Origin: Cinnamomum chago
Taxonomy: Eukaryota; Streptophyta; Magnoliopsida; Laurales; Lauraceae
Reading direction: 5' to 3'
Assembly: GCA_038049695.1 (NCBI GenBank)
Contig: CP142458.1
Span: 65,939,501 to 66,003,500 of the forward strand
Length of the DNA: 64,000 nucleotides
Positions 23,526 to 35,834 of this stretch are shown one piece after another. Below the pieces are notes generated by a model. It was not told where the DNA came from, made no database searches, and was given only the letters and a program-made list of their open reading frames with translations. The position numbers and the translations under genes are program-made. The first letter of the stretch is position 1. Every line of letters begins with the position of its first letter.

Positions 23526-26500
23526 GTATGTATTTTTGTATATCTTTATTTCTCTCTCTACCTTTCTAGGGCTGCTAGGGTTTCCAATTTAGAGATCTTA
23601 CAGATCTGTACACGTTGTAAGGGGGAAGAAGTTGGATCGTGGAGATGCAGATGTTTCCCTTGTTTTGAGTTTTTTTCTTTAAAGATTTGAAACACGATCT
23701 GATCTGTTTATGAGAATAAGAGAGAGTAACAAAACCCCCAATTTTCCTCCTCCAAATCAAATCCCTAATAAAACCATTTAAGCCCCAAAGTATACATTTG
23801 TTGTCCAAGACCTAAAACATCGCCCAAACAATCCTATACAAAAATCCAAAGAGCCCAGCCCAAACAGATTGATGCACATCAAATGATCTCCATAGTTTCT
23901 TCTCTTAGCAGAGTTTCTAGAAAAAAGAGACACTGATATGCCTTCTTCAGCAATCATTGGCTAGCATGGCACTGTCTCAAGGTTTTCCTGGCTTCACTAA
24001 CACATACTGAGTTGGGAAATAACGCCGCATCCACCTCATTTAATTTTGTCGATCGTGATTTTGTAATCTTGTACAAACTTGTGTGATTTGGCTAATTGGG
24101 TGGCAATGGGTGTTGGATTTCCTATCAAATAGGAAGCTGCCTTGGCCAACCATGCATAGAATTCTGAAACAACTTCTAGATTTGATGGCACGTCGATTTT
24201 GATGATTTAAATGCATTCATAAGATCATATTGTGTCTATCATTTATATATTGTTTCCATATTAGGGGGTGTTTGGAAAGCAAATATTTTTAAAGATTTTG
24301 CTACATTATCTCCTATTTTAGAATGTAATATGCATACCTAAAAACTAGGTGTTTGGATAACTTTGAAAGTATTCTACAATATCTCACTTTCCTATAAAAA
24401 TCTTCATATTGTAATATTCAAGTATATGTTGTATAAAAAAATCTTTCGTTAAGAAAACTAACCAAAACAAGGGTCAAAAGTAAAAATTTATAAGAAACTC
24501 CTACCATGGTGGCCAGCTACATTTTTTTAATATTGATGGTTTCTATGGGAATCCTACTATGACTCAATCTTAGATGGGCCCTTTGGTATTTATAAATTTT
24601 AAGTGGGTCCCATAGCTCTATCATAATTACAAAGTTTCTTTATTGATTACTAACATTAGATGGGTCCTACAAATATTACATTAGGCAATTTCTACCATGA
24701 TTACCAACATTAATGGCCCCCTAGTGATTACTATAATTAGCTTGGTTAATATGACTGTTAACATCAAATGGGTCCCACGTTGATTTTTCATAAATGGATT
24801 CAATGATGTTTAACACTCGATAGGGGTCTCTTCTATAATCACCATTGGATGTATTACATTATAATTATAAACATTTGGTGGACCCACATTGATTAAAATA
24901 CATTCCTCGTGGGTTTTAACATTCGGTCTAATGATTTTTTAATTAGATGGGCCCTACCATGGTTGCCGATATTAAATCAATCTAGTATGACTGCTAGTTA
25001 GTGGGTTTAGGTTTCTCTATTCATTTTTTATTTCAGTGCATCATCTAGTGAAAATTTTATAAATTGCCAAACACTTTAAGGTATATTGAAATTTGTAAAA
25101 ATTGCCAAACACCATAATTGACATAATATTATAATATGTCACTATTTTATTATGTGATAATGAAATCTTACAATATTTAAATTTGGTGATATTATGTTCT
25201 TCTTTTATCCAAACACCCCCTTAAAGATATATTGAACTAGAAACATCCTTTTAGGATGCTCACTTTTTCTTAATGGGATGGTGTTATGTGTGATGCTGTG
25301 ATTTTTGTTAGTTTCCATATCTGTTCCTCTAGGAAGCTATTCAAAGTATTTACCAGGTTACTTGCTGGTCTTTAATGTTATCAAAATTTGAATTCTCCAT
25401 TGTTATTTACTAAGAATATGACTTCCTGCTTATCAGAATTGGTGCTTTTGACCGAAATATTAGTCTCAAGTGGACGATCATGGCTTGACATTGAATGCAT
25501 TAGTATTGTATCTATATCCTTCCCTTGAAGTATGCTTGAATGAAATGCCTTTTTTTTTAAAGAAGAAGAATTGATCCACATGATGCACGTTTGTGTAGCT
25601 GGTTTTCCACGGAAAAAGTGAGGATTGTGGAAATTAAATTTCGTGCTACAGTAAAATTTATGTACACTAAGGGCACGTTTGTGTAGCTGGTTTTCCACGG
25701 AAAAAGTGAGGATTGTGGAAATTAAATCCGTGCTACAGTAAAATTTATGTTTAGTGTGGGCGCTTTTCCTTTTGGAAAAGTGCAAAAATGGGCTTAGTTT
25801 TCTATGATTCCTCGGAAAATAAATCCCAGGGGGAGGGGGGTTTTTTTCTCCGTGGAAAAGGAAGTTTTCTGTGGTACTTGTTTTCCATATGTACACAAAC
25901 GAGCCCAAAGGGTAGGTTTGTGTAGCCGTTTTTTTTTGCAAAAAAATTGAGGATTGCAGAACTGATTTTCTATGATTCCTAGCAAAATAAATTCCTATTT
26001 GTTTGAATTATCCTCTCCCTGTGGAAGAGCCATGGAATGTACACAAACGTGCAATAACCTTTATGGCACATTTGTCTCAGTTTCCAAGGAAGTGGAACCC
26101 ATTTTCCAATTTGGACGACCTCGTTTGGTGCAAAATAAATTGGGAGATTTTGAGTTGATTTTCTAGTCTAGCACAAAAATAGGGGTTCAACGCCCCCCTC
26201 CAATTTCATTTGCGCGTTATAGGAAACATGGATTTCCTCTTTTGTGAATTTACACAAACGAGCCCTAAGTGCACGTTTTTTTACCCACTTTTCCGCAGAA
26301 AAAGCGTGGAAGTGGATAAGTTTTTCCATGCTATAGTAAAATCCACGTTTGGTGCAGCCGCTTTTCTGCGAGGAAAAGTGCAAAAAAGAGATAAATTTTC
26401 ACGCAAGGAAAAGTTAGTTAATTTTTGCCTTTTTCTCTTGGAAAAGCGACTTCACCAAATGTGAAACTTTCAGCACTACGGTATGCTATAGCAAAATCCA

Positions 26501-29500
26501 CGTTTGGTGCAGCCGCTTTTCTGCGAGGAAAAGTGCAAAAAAGAGATAAATTTTCACGCAAGGAAAAGTTAGTTAATTTTTGCCTTTTTCTCTTGGAAAA
26601 GCGACTTCACCAATGTGAAACTTTCAGCACTACGGTATGCTATAGTAAAATCCACGTTTGGTGCAGCCGCTTTTCTGCGAGGAAAAGTGTTAAAAAGAGA
26701 TAAATTTTCACGCAAGGAAAAGTTAGTTAATTTTTGCCTTTTTCTCTTGGAAAAGCGACTTCACCAAATGTGAAACTTTCAGCACTACGGAAAACCATTT
26801 TCACTTTCCATACTTTTTCCGCGGAAAGGTGATCATATAAACATGCCCTAAGCACGTTTGTGTAGTTCTATGGAATCCTGCTTCCGTGGAAAGTTTTTCG
26901 TGTTCCACAGAAAATGCCAAGTTCAACCCCCATCATAGGAACCGGCTTTCTGTGGAATTGCAAAAAATTTAGTTCATTTTTTTGCTTTTCCTCGTGGAAA
27001 AGCGGCCGCACCAAACATGGAATTTACTCTAGCGCGGAAAACATTTTCCACTTTCCACACTTTTTTCATACAAAATCGTGTACACAAAACGTGCACGGGC
27101 ACATTTTGTGGCCATATTCCTGTGGAAAAGGCACGGAAAATCTGGTCTCTATTCCGTAGCGGAAATTTTTCATGTTTAGTGCGGTTGCTTTTCTACGAGG
27201 AAAAGCACAAATATGAGCTAAATTTTCTGCAATTCCTCGGAAAAGCCTTTCCTTTTTTTTTTTTCGAGGGGGGGGGTTTGGTTTGGAATTTTTTTCCTGT
27301 GGAAGAGGAAAGATTTTCGTGGAACTGGTTTTCCGCCGATGTACACAAACATGCCCTAGAGGAGGATGGGAGAAGTGGAATTGCATCACTTGCTATTGGA
27401 TGAGGAACTGACTTCCAAGTGTAATATATATGTGTTCCAAGTGTAATATATGTGTGTGTGTGTGTTTTTATATATTGCTTCTCTATCTTATAAAAAAAAA
27501 AGTAAAAAAGCAACCACCTTTATCCACTAAAAGACAAAAACACTCCACTTTTCTATACAAAAAGTCAAAAAGATTCCATACCAAACAACTAAAAACAAAA
27601 TACCATCATAACTCACTTATATTTTATTCCATCTTGATTTGATGCTTTACTTCACTTCATTTCACTGGATTTTAAAAGTAAAATTACCAAACGGGCCTGG
27701 AACAATGTGAACTAGAAAGACATACATTGATTATTCCAAAATGCACAGTGTGAAAGCAAATGCATAGCAAGAATTAAAATTCTAGGAAATTGGTGAAAAA
27801 TGACGTTCGTATCAGATAACCTGTATGCTTCAACTATCACTTACTAGTTGTTGCCATTTAATTCCAACTTTCAAATAAAGAGTTCCTACATTTTTTTTAC
27901 GAGTCACATATAACATGTTGAAAGAATTGACATCTTTTCTAAGGGATTGTGTCTGTTTATGGACACTGTAACAACGGATATCCAAATTAACATCTCTAGG
28001 TGTATGAGGATGTGGTACTAATTAGCTAGAACAAGGCAATACAAGCAGCTGAGATCAAGCAAATGAGATGCTTAGAACCTCTAGAACTTTGGAGGATGGT
28101 TTTCTAGGTTGAATCAGTTGTAATTAGCAGATCGAGAACATAATATATGGAGTGCATATTTTCATAAGTGAAAGAAACTTAGCACCAGAATGTGAAAGAT
28201 TTTGATATCCAAGGGCTCATTTGTGTAACCGTTTTTCTATAGAAACGTTGTAAAGCGGGATGTTTTTCTGAAGAAAGTTTTCCATCATTTGGTGTGAATG
28301 GTTTTCTGCAAGGAAAAGCATCAAAAGCAGTGCAATTTTTCGTGATTCCGCGGAAAAGTGTTTTTATTTTTTGGTTAGGTAAACAAATTTCCTGTGGAAA
28401 AGCGAAAGTCCAAGCGGTAGCAACTCAAACACGCCCTTAGAAATTCGAAAAGAATAGAGCGTTTGAGTTAGATATGGCAAAGAAGATCAACATTTGGTGG
28501 CAAAGGGGAGACACATTAAGGGCACATTTGTGTTGATTCTCCCTCAAAACGGAAGCCCGCAGACTTTCACTTTATCACAAAAAAAGAAATTTTAGTGAAC
28601 CTCCCTCAAAATAGGGAAAAACCTAAGACGGAACACTTTTCCGCAAAATTGTGGAAAATTGCACTGCTTTTGATGCTTTTCATAGCAGAAAAGCATTCAC
28701 ACCAAATAATGGAAGAACTTTTCCGTAGAAAAGCGTCTTGCAGGTTTTTTATTTATATTTTGGGTAGCATGCACATGGAAATTTTCAAGTGGAGAATTGG
28801 ACCTGCTTTGTTGTATGAAGCAGTAAACAAAAGGGCAAGAACTAAAGGTACATGTAGCAGAGGTGTGTATGCTAAGACAAGTGTGAAGTAACAGGAAAGG
28901 TTAGAATTAGGATTTTTTTTTTTGACTTTTTTGAATAGTAATAGAATTAGGAATGTGCATCCGAGAGAAAAGGAATTGCAGCTTCTATAGAAGGGAGAGG
29001 GAATAATCAAAGAATGCCATATAAGATGGTTTGAGCATGCTTGTACAAAGCTGGACACATCCCTTATATGATGAATAGAAGGTTACTAGTTCAAAGAACT
29101 AGAAGGGTGGCGACCAATAAAGATCCAGGGTGAAATAGTGAAGGCAGGCATGTTAAAGAGTGGAGCTGTAAAGAACATTGCTTCAAATAGTGTTTGTTGA
29201 CTCTTTTCAAAAAAAAAAAAAGAAGTGTTTGTTGACTGAGAAAGCAAAAAACTCACAAAGATTGCTCTAGGTAGACGAGACTAGGTTATAATGATGACGT
29301 TATTGTTTGCTCTTTTACAAATAATTGACAAGTTAGAGGGGAACATTGCTAGTGCTTAACAAATTTTGGTAGAGAGAATACCCCAAATTCTTGATGTCCC
29401 CTTTTGGAGTGTTATCTGTATGTCATTATCTTTTATTTACATCCCTTCCCTCATTGTCAATGCTCGCATGCACGTGCATGGTGTGACTTCACTTTCATGT

Positions 29501-30516
29501 ATCATGTATGTGGTTAGGAATTTTACTCAGCATTTTTTTAGTTCAGTAGTACCACTCTAGTTGACACCAGATTGATGGAATGATGATGACAATGACAATT
29601 GTGGAAGAGGGTACCCTTGAGAGATGATATTGTGATAGACACTCATGAAAGGCAGGCAGATGAGCAAGGAGATTTAACTGCTTGATTGGTGGTTTAGTGA
29701 AACTTGCTGCAATTACTTTTCCAGGCATGTTTGGAACTTGATGCTGTATGATCAAGTGTAAGTTCCATTAACAGCTTGCACTGGATATAGAGTAAAACAG
29801 GTTGAGAGTAATTTACCTTTTATCTGCTGTAAACGCGGTGGAAACTTTTATCTGCACACTTTCACATATTGACTGAACACAAGGAACAATCAATATATTA
29901 GATTGTTGTGTAATGTTATCCCAGTACCAGACAGCTTACAGTTTCTACAAATACATGCTAATAGAGATGATCCGCTAGTCCTTTTGCTCTACATCTCCCT
30001 TATTTTTTGTGCTCCATCAACTATATCACTGATGATTGCAGTTAGACTATTTCAGTTTTCAGACATGTACTTTGGTTATCATGAACAATAGCCTTTGGAA
30101 GTTGACCTCATGATGAGCCAATCATATTAATCAGTCTCTAAAATCTTTCCTATATTATTCAGTGTCTCTAAAATCTCTGCTTTCTTTTTCCATGTTATGG
30201 TGATGGCTATTTTCAATTGAATATGCAAAATGACCTAAATTTGGCTGTGTTCTTTGTTTTCATCTTATACTGTTTGATGGTTATCTAGACATTGATCATG
30301 TCTCCTTTATCTTTTCACTTTGGAAGGTGAGAATTTATCAAAGCTATAGCATTCTCACTGCCTTATTGTTTTACTATTTTCCTTTTCTATTATCAATATA
30401 TCATTTTCTCTTCATCCCTGTTTAAATTTTAAATTAGTCCCTGTGTTGATTACTCTTCTTTTTTTATCCTGTTGTTTTGTTTGCTAGCACTTCGATCGGA
30501 CTCACCTGAGGAGTGA
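23342..30516 (+). CDS. ATP synthase subunit epsilon, mitochondrial (two exons)
   Basis: Join of 23342-23525 and 30488-30516; 70 aa plus stop. The product starts [18 protein letters not shown], contains [17 protein letters not shown] and [10 protein letters not shown], and ends LRSDSPEE. This matches the small plant mitochondrial F1-ATPase epsilon subunit in order and in its usual length of about 70 aa. The subunit sits in the central stalk of F1 with gamma and delta; there is no separate targeting peptide. The donor is GTATGT and the acceptor TTTGCTAG; the split codon (T/CA) reads Ser. I chose the ATG at 23342 for its conserved N-terminus, although an in-frame ATG at 23261 would add 27 Lys/Glu-rich residues. 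The 6,962-bp intron is full of inverted-repeat elements. Exon 2 encodes only nine residues, so gene finders may miss it. Confidence 0.95.
24264..25220. mobile_element. Tourist-like (PIF/Harbinger) non-autonomous element, candidate
   Basis: A 957-bp segment starts GGGGGTGTTTGGA and ends TCCAAACACCCCC (13-bp inverted ends), flanked on both sides by TTA (24261-24263 and 25221-25223). A TTA target duplication with G-rich ends is typical of PIF/Harbinger MITEs. It has no coding capacity. Its interior carries a degenerate series of ATGGGTCC / GATTACTAACATT-like units. It lies in the ATP synthase epsilon intron. Confidence 0.7.
25585..27356. repeat. Array of six GGGCACGTTTGTGTA inverted-repeat elements
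   Basis: Six head-to-tail units have inverted ends of the form GGGCACGTTTGTGTA and TACACAAACGTGCCC: about 25671-25906, 25910-26052, 26065-26265, 26268-26848, 26852-27094 and 27097-27356. Their interiors repeat hairpin motifs such as TTTTCCACGGAAAA. An extra partial copy at 25585-25672 is a near-identical 88-bp duplication of the start of the first unit. Open frames here arise from the repeats and are not genes. All lie in the ATP synthase epsilon intron. Confidence 0.8.
26329..26800. repeat. Tandem repeat, three units of 154-155 bp
   Basis: Units start at 26329, 26484 and 26638 (TGCTATAGYAAAATCCACG) and are nearly identical, each with GTGCAGCCGCTTTTCTGCG and GAAACTTTCAGCACTACGG. The array expands the fourth element of the surrounding inverted-repeat cluster. 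A period not divisible by three shows it is not coding. Confidence 0.93.
27490..27680. repeat. Dispersed repeat, copy 1
   Basis: About 190 bp with CACTAAAAGACAAAAACACTC, AAAAAGTCAAAAAGATTCC and ATAACTCACTTATATTTTA. The reverse complement recurs at about 55965-56125. Confidence 0.75.
28214..28760. repeat. Inverted pair of GGGCACGTTTGTGTA-family copies
   Basis: A copy at 28214-28440 (start GGGCTCATTTGTGTA, end CAAACACGCCC) carries CATCAAAAGCAGTGCAATTTT. The reverse complement of its interior occurs at about 28620-28755, giving inverted arms of about 150 bp. It is another part of the repeat load of the same intron. Confidence 0.7.
30488..30516 (+). CDS. ATP synthase epsilon, exon 2
   Basis: The acceptor is GTTTGCTAG. 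The exon completes a Ser codon, then reads LRSDSPEE and TGA at 30514-30516, the expected C-terminus of the plant protein. Confidence 0.93.
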
Positions 30517-32859
30517 CTTCAGGAAGACATATAAGAAGGGTCATGGCTGCCTTGGGGAACTCAGTTCTATCTGTTTAGTTGTGCTTGATGTTGTCAGGAT
30601 ACTGTCATGGCCTGAAAATTTTTCAGACAATCTTATTTTGAGGTTGGTAATAAGATAATGACTATTATCACACTGAACTAATTCAACTTCTTTCCTTGCC
30701 AACCAAATTTGGATGTTTTGCAAACCTTTGCTTGCATTTAAATAGCAGCAGATGGATATGTGCTTTCATTGGAAAACCATTAGTGTATCATACTCTGTAT
30801 TTTTCTCTCCACCTGAAGGTGCATCATGCTGCCTTCTTCTCCAATTCCAATGGCTTAAATGGTAGCAGAACTATGGCCCTATTTAGATCTTCTTAGCAAC
30901 TGAGTGAAGTAATCTTTCTTCTCCCACGATTGCTGCTCGATGATAAAGTTTTACTACTTTGTTCTTGACTTCTTTCCCAATGTCAATTGCCGGTTACCTG
31001 GGAGTACAGGGAAGAGAGTTCTATGGAGCCATTTTTGTTTCTTGAGTTCTATGGAGCTGTTTTGTGTCTTTTATCATATAGCCATTTACACTCAACTTTT
31101 AGTGAGGTCAATCTCGTAGGTACCACTTTTCCTCAGTGTTCCAAGTGTCTTGAGATCTTGAGATTTATATGGGTGGAAAAGGTGAAAAGGGACAAATATT
31201 GTTCACCTGTGCCAATTGTGTGCTTCTCTGGTGGTGATGGATGAATCTCATGCATGAATCATGCATAAAATTTAGGACATGTTTGGCAATCAAATCCTTG
31301 GAAATGAACCGGAATCAAATCTGGGCGAGGAATCCTCAAATCTGTCATGTGTGGTGGATTCCTTGCAGATTCCTCACCAATCGCAAAATGTGATTAGGCC
31401 TGCAACTGCCCTTGTGCAAGTGCAGCTGATATCTGATACAGCCCACTTGCAAAAGATAGTATCCTCGTTCTGGCTTGTGCCTCCTGACAGAGTCTCAGGA
31501 TTTTCTTTTAGGGGGCAAGGATGATGGATCAAGAATATCAATGGACTAATGAAAAATTAGAACTATTAAAAAAAAAAGTCATCCCCCCTATATGATCTTT
31601 ATAAGATTTTTACTTAAATGGTCCATAGTTAGAACAATAACACTCAGATTATTTAGATAAAATATATAAATATTTTGTAGAGATTTATTGACGGGCCTAC
31701 GTCGTATAGGAGTGAAATTTCTCATTCAAGCCCTATCAAAGTTAACTACACGGCAAAAAAAAAAAAAAAAAAAATTCTATTGAATCATGTAGAGTGGTTC
31801 TTTGACAGTGCCCACTTATGAACATCCAGATTATTGAAAAAACATTATTCCCATGTGATTTATTACGGTATTACCCCCCTCGGGTTTTACTCAAATGACC
31901 CGCCTTCAAATTAATAACTTATGAACAATCAAATAAAATAATATAAATGAATCAAGGATTTCATATAAATTATTTTGACATTGGGCCCAAATCATATTTA
32001 GTTACTTTTTGTAGAAAATAGAACATTTTCTTTTGTAAGGTTTAGATACTTTTTAGTAGTCCACTTTGAAGTGAGTTCCACCGAAGAGCCTTATAAACTT
32101 TAACTGAAATCTAAAGAGAAGGGTTTGGATTTGAAATGCCCACTCCTCCCATTTAAGGAGGATGACAAGGAAAACATCTTGCAAAGATAGAGGATGCTAA
32201 ATGGTTGGTCCTTTTATAATTTTAGGGGCGAAAAGTTTTAAGATTAAAATGCCCATTTGGATTCCTAAAATTTCTCCATTTTAAACAAAACACAAAAAGA
32301 AGTTAAGGAGGGGGCTTGACCCAATCTCCCTCCGTCCCTGCTTGGGACATTTAACTGGGCTATTAGGCTATGAAATCCACAAACCAGTCCATGTAATTAA
32401 TGGGTTTTCAAACCACAGGCGTAAAATCCTGTTCCAGTGTAAGCAGGATGGGGCACTTAATGGATATGTTCCCTTGCACTATTGGCAAACCTTTACAAGC
32501 CCAAGTTCAAAAATCCAAAATTTTATTGTATTGAGTTTACACTGAGTCAATCAGTAATTATTTAATAGTTTTGGTTAAGTCAACTGAGGATTGACCGAGT
32601 TGACCTGAAGCTAGTCACTTAAGGTTGTTTCTTTACAAGCATTTCTTATAGGAATTCAGGTTGTTTGTGGATTCAAGAATTCTTGTCAGAAATTTAATGT
32701 TCTTTTAATGGGATTCCCAGTATTCAAGGCGGCAAGAATTCTCAAATGCCAAAAAGGTGGACTTCCAAAATACTAGTCCCTCCAAGAGCATTTCAGAATT
32801 CTGGAACTCCGAGAAGTTTGGTTAGAACTCCGGCACCTAACTGTGAACCCCCCTACCCA
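30517..32859. other. ATP synthase epsilon 3' UTR, then intergenic DNA
   Basis: The first few hundred bases are probably 3' UTR; I could not fix a poly-A site. Beyond that there is no gene. A 22-base-scale poly-A run lies near 31756-31777. Confidence 0.45.
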
Positions 32860-33095
32860 CAATAAAGCGAGCCCCATATTCACAATTATAAAAATTGGAC
32901 CCATGCAATTCCTACCAAGACGGGTCCATGTTCAAATTTCTAAAACTAGTCCCACACTTTCGTTTCTAAAAGATGGGCCCATGTACCATATACCTGAGGT
33001 GGGTCCACATTATAATTCTTACAATTGGGCCCCAAGTTCACAACCACAAAAGGTGGGTCACAAAAAGGAGGGTCCCATGTACTACAATGCATAAA
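32860..33095. repeat. Degenerate GGGTCC minisatellite
   Basis: About six or seven imperfect units of roughly 35-40 bp, each with a (T)GGGTCCAYRTT-like core followed by text like CACAATTTCTAAAA. A shorter related run lies at 35670-35790. Open frames over it on both strands are artefacts. Confidence 0.7.
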
Positions 33096-35834
33096 ATGTG
33101 TAATTCCAGTATAGAATTTATGTAACAATGAAACTGGAGTTTTATGAAATTCAGAAATTTAGAAATTCTCATACAAGAATTTAGATGGAAATGAAACGTA
33201 GAACTCATAAATGACAGAATTCAGTGGCATTTTAGAATTCCAGCATTTGAAATTCCCAGACAACCTTCATACATGAATTCTAGAAATTCTAGTAAAGAAA
33301 CGGGCTCTTAAGAACCGAGTTTCTTTTGATTCATCAAATCTTCTGCCTACTTGAGTATGTGAGTTGATTTTTATCTGACTGGGGCCAACTTTTTTAACTG
33401 TGATAAACGTTTGAAAATAGACAACTGGCAGGATATTGAACTTACTGGTGTTTTTAGGCCAAATCATGTTTCCTGCAAGTAGCGACTGTAAATGGGCAGT
33501 GACTTGGAAGCCTGCACAAACTCTCAGGCCAATTGGACTCAGTTTGAAAATTGGGTCCGAGTAAAAGTTTATTTTTATGAATTTCTATGTATTCAATTCT
33601 CATTAGACAAGTTTATTTTCATGAATGTCTATGTATTCAATTCTCATGAGACCTGGCCTGTTTGTTTGCAATATAATACACATGAGTTGAATATGTAAAA
33701 ATTCATTGTGAAATGAGCTCCATCTTTGTACAAGAAGCTCAATTATGGATGGATAATTTATTCTCTCCTAGAGGCAGTTTGAGTGGGGAATGCTCTCCCA
33801 GGAGGGGGACTGACTGCATATAAGCAAGAGTTTTTTATATATACCCCCCTAAGGTTTGTAGGATTTGTAAATAGGCCGATGAGGTTTTAGTATTTACAAA
33901 TAGGTCCCTGTATTTTCATTTTAATACATTGTGTATCTCCAAAATCAATAGTCTTCCAATCACTATAGGTTTTTAGAGCAGAATGACACTTTCATCCATC
34001 TATTTTACCCTTGTATGTAATATTTCAAAAGCTTGTACTCAGTTTTTTTTATAAAGCATGTACCATTATCAATTGCACTTGATGGGATAGAATAGCCCTA
34101 CATAAACTCACTTTTTTTTTATTAATACGGGGCTCATTTCATTAAATCCAAATTGACCATTATGACAATCAACACCTGTACTTATAACCAGTTATGATTT
34201 ATCCAATCCATACATGACCCACTATTGGATTGATGAAAGTTTAAAAATATTTGATTATATTTCATGTGTAAGGGGTGCAAAAGAAATATTGGGAGAATGG
34301 GCATATGTAAAACATATATCTATATCTATATATATATATATATATATTAATTTTTAGAATTTGCAGGGCGGTGTTTGGATCTATGTAAAAGAAATGTAAG
34401 GGGAAGGGGCAAATGTTAAAAAATAATAATAATAATAATAATAATTTATAGAATTTGTAAGAGGGAAAGTGGGAAATTTAAACTTTTCTCATATATGGGT
34501 GGGGGCTTCAGTCCCTAGGCCCTTGTACCTGGATCCACCCCTGGTCATGTGCATGAGAGGGTTATTAAGAAAAACCATTTAGACTTAAGATAAAATAATG
34601 GTATTTTTGTAAATAATAATATACTCATTTTTATTTAATGGATGTAAGGGCAAAGCTGTCATTAATGGATGTAAGGGCAAAGCTGTTCTTATATAATGTT
34701 ATCTTCAGTAAGGATTTTTTCTCGTACAATTCCAAGTTTGGCAAACCCAGGAATATGAGGATTTACCTATACTACATCTGACGGTCAAAAGTTTGTTGCC
34801 ATTTTCTCTCAATCCATGAAGAGTCAAGCCCTAAAATTTGAGCACCTAGCTTTCTTTAGCCTTCAATAATTGATGGATGGTTCAGATCTTTCAAATGGAA
34901 CCCACAAAAATAAAAATAAAAAATTTATAGGGTGTGGGATTTTTTGAAAACATCTCAAAATCTACAAAGAATCAACGGCTAGAAATTGTTCTCATAGTCG
35001 TTTTGGACTTTATTATTAAGATTAACGGTTCGGATGTTAGAACTAGGACCAATAAGGTATGTTTCCACATAAAAAAGCGAAACATTCTTATTATCGCCTC
35101 TGCTACAGTGCAAGGGTTTTGAGTATTTTTTCTGGGAGAGGAAGCCCAATGGTCAAGGAGATTTTGGCAATCTGCACATGATTCATGTTGAGTCAGGCTG
35201 CCAGAATTGGTAGAGTAGTTGCTTTAGACCTGATGAGGAGATTGAACGGTTTGGATTTTGAAAAAGGCCCCCACAAAAGTTAGAAATGGTGATCCAGCGG
35301 TATGGGCTTGTTTATTAATATCTCGAGATACACAAGGAATCAACGACTTAGATTTTATCACATAGCCGTGTTGGCCATTCTTTACAAGACTAACGGTTTA
35401 GATCTTCATTATGGGACCTATAAGGTAGGTTTCACAACAAAAATCGATAACTCATGTATTACCGTCAAGTTATTGTAGCAGCGCCTTTAGGGGCTTCCGT
35501 GGAGAGAAAATATCAGATGTAGGGAGGTGGGATCCTAACTTTCAGTGTGTTGGGCGATTTTTATGGTATTTCATGGATTCCTCTTATACGGCTGCACCTT
35601 TAACCAAATATGGGTTGTCATCGCAAATGAGGAAAATCGGAAATGATTCCACACCTCAGACACTTACCCTATGTTTCAATTTCTAAAAATAGGAATCTCA
35701 TTGTAATTTCTAAAGGTGGGTCACATTGTCACAGTCACAAAAGGCAGGCCCATATTATAAAATTATAATGATGGACCACATTGTAAATCTTATATTCACT
35801 CCTTACAACAATTTTTTTTTATAATATTACCAAA
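33096..35834. other. Gene-free intergenic DNA
   Basis: No gene. It contains a TA microsatellite near 34327-34349, an AAT run near 34423-34444, and AAATTC-rich text around 33140-33290 similar in style to that at 61500-61620. 35670-35790 holds a second GGGTCC-type minisatellite. Confidence 0.45.

Noticed and set aside
26210-26703. Repeated peptide [20 protein letters not shown] in two open frames
   Set aside because: It is translation of the 155-bp tandem DNA repeat in shifting frames, not a repeat protein.
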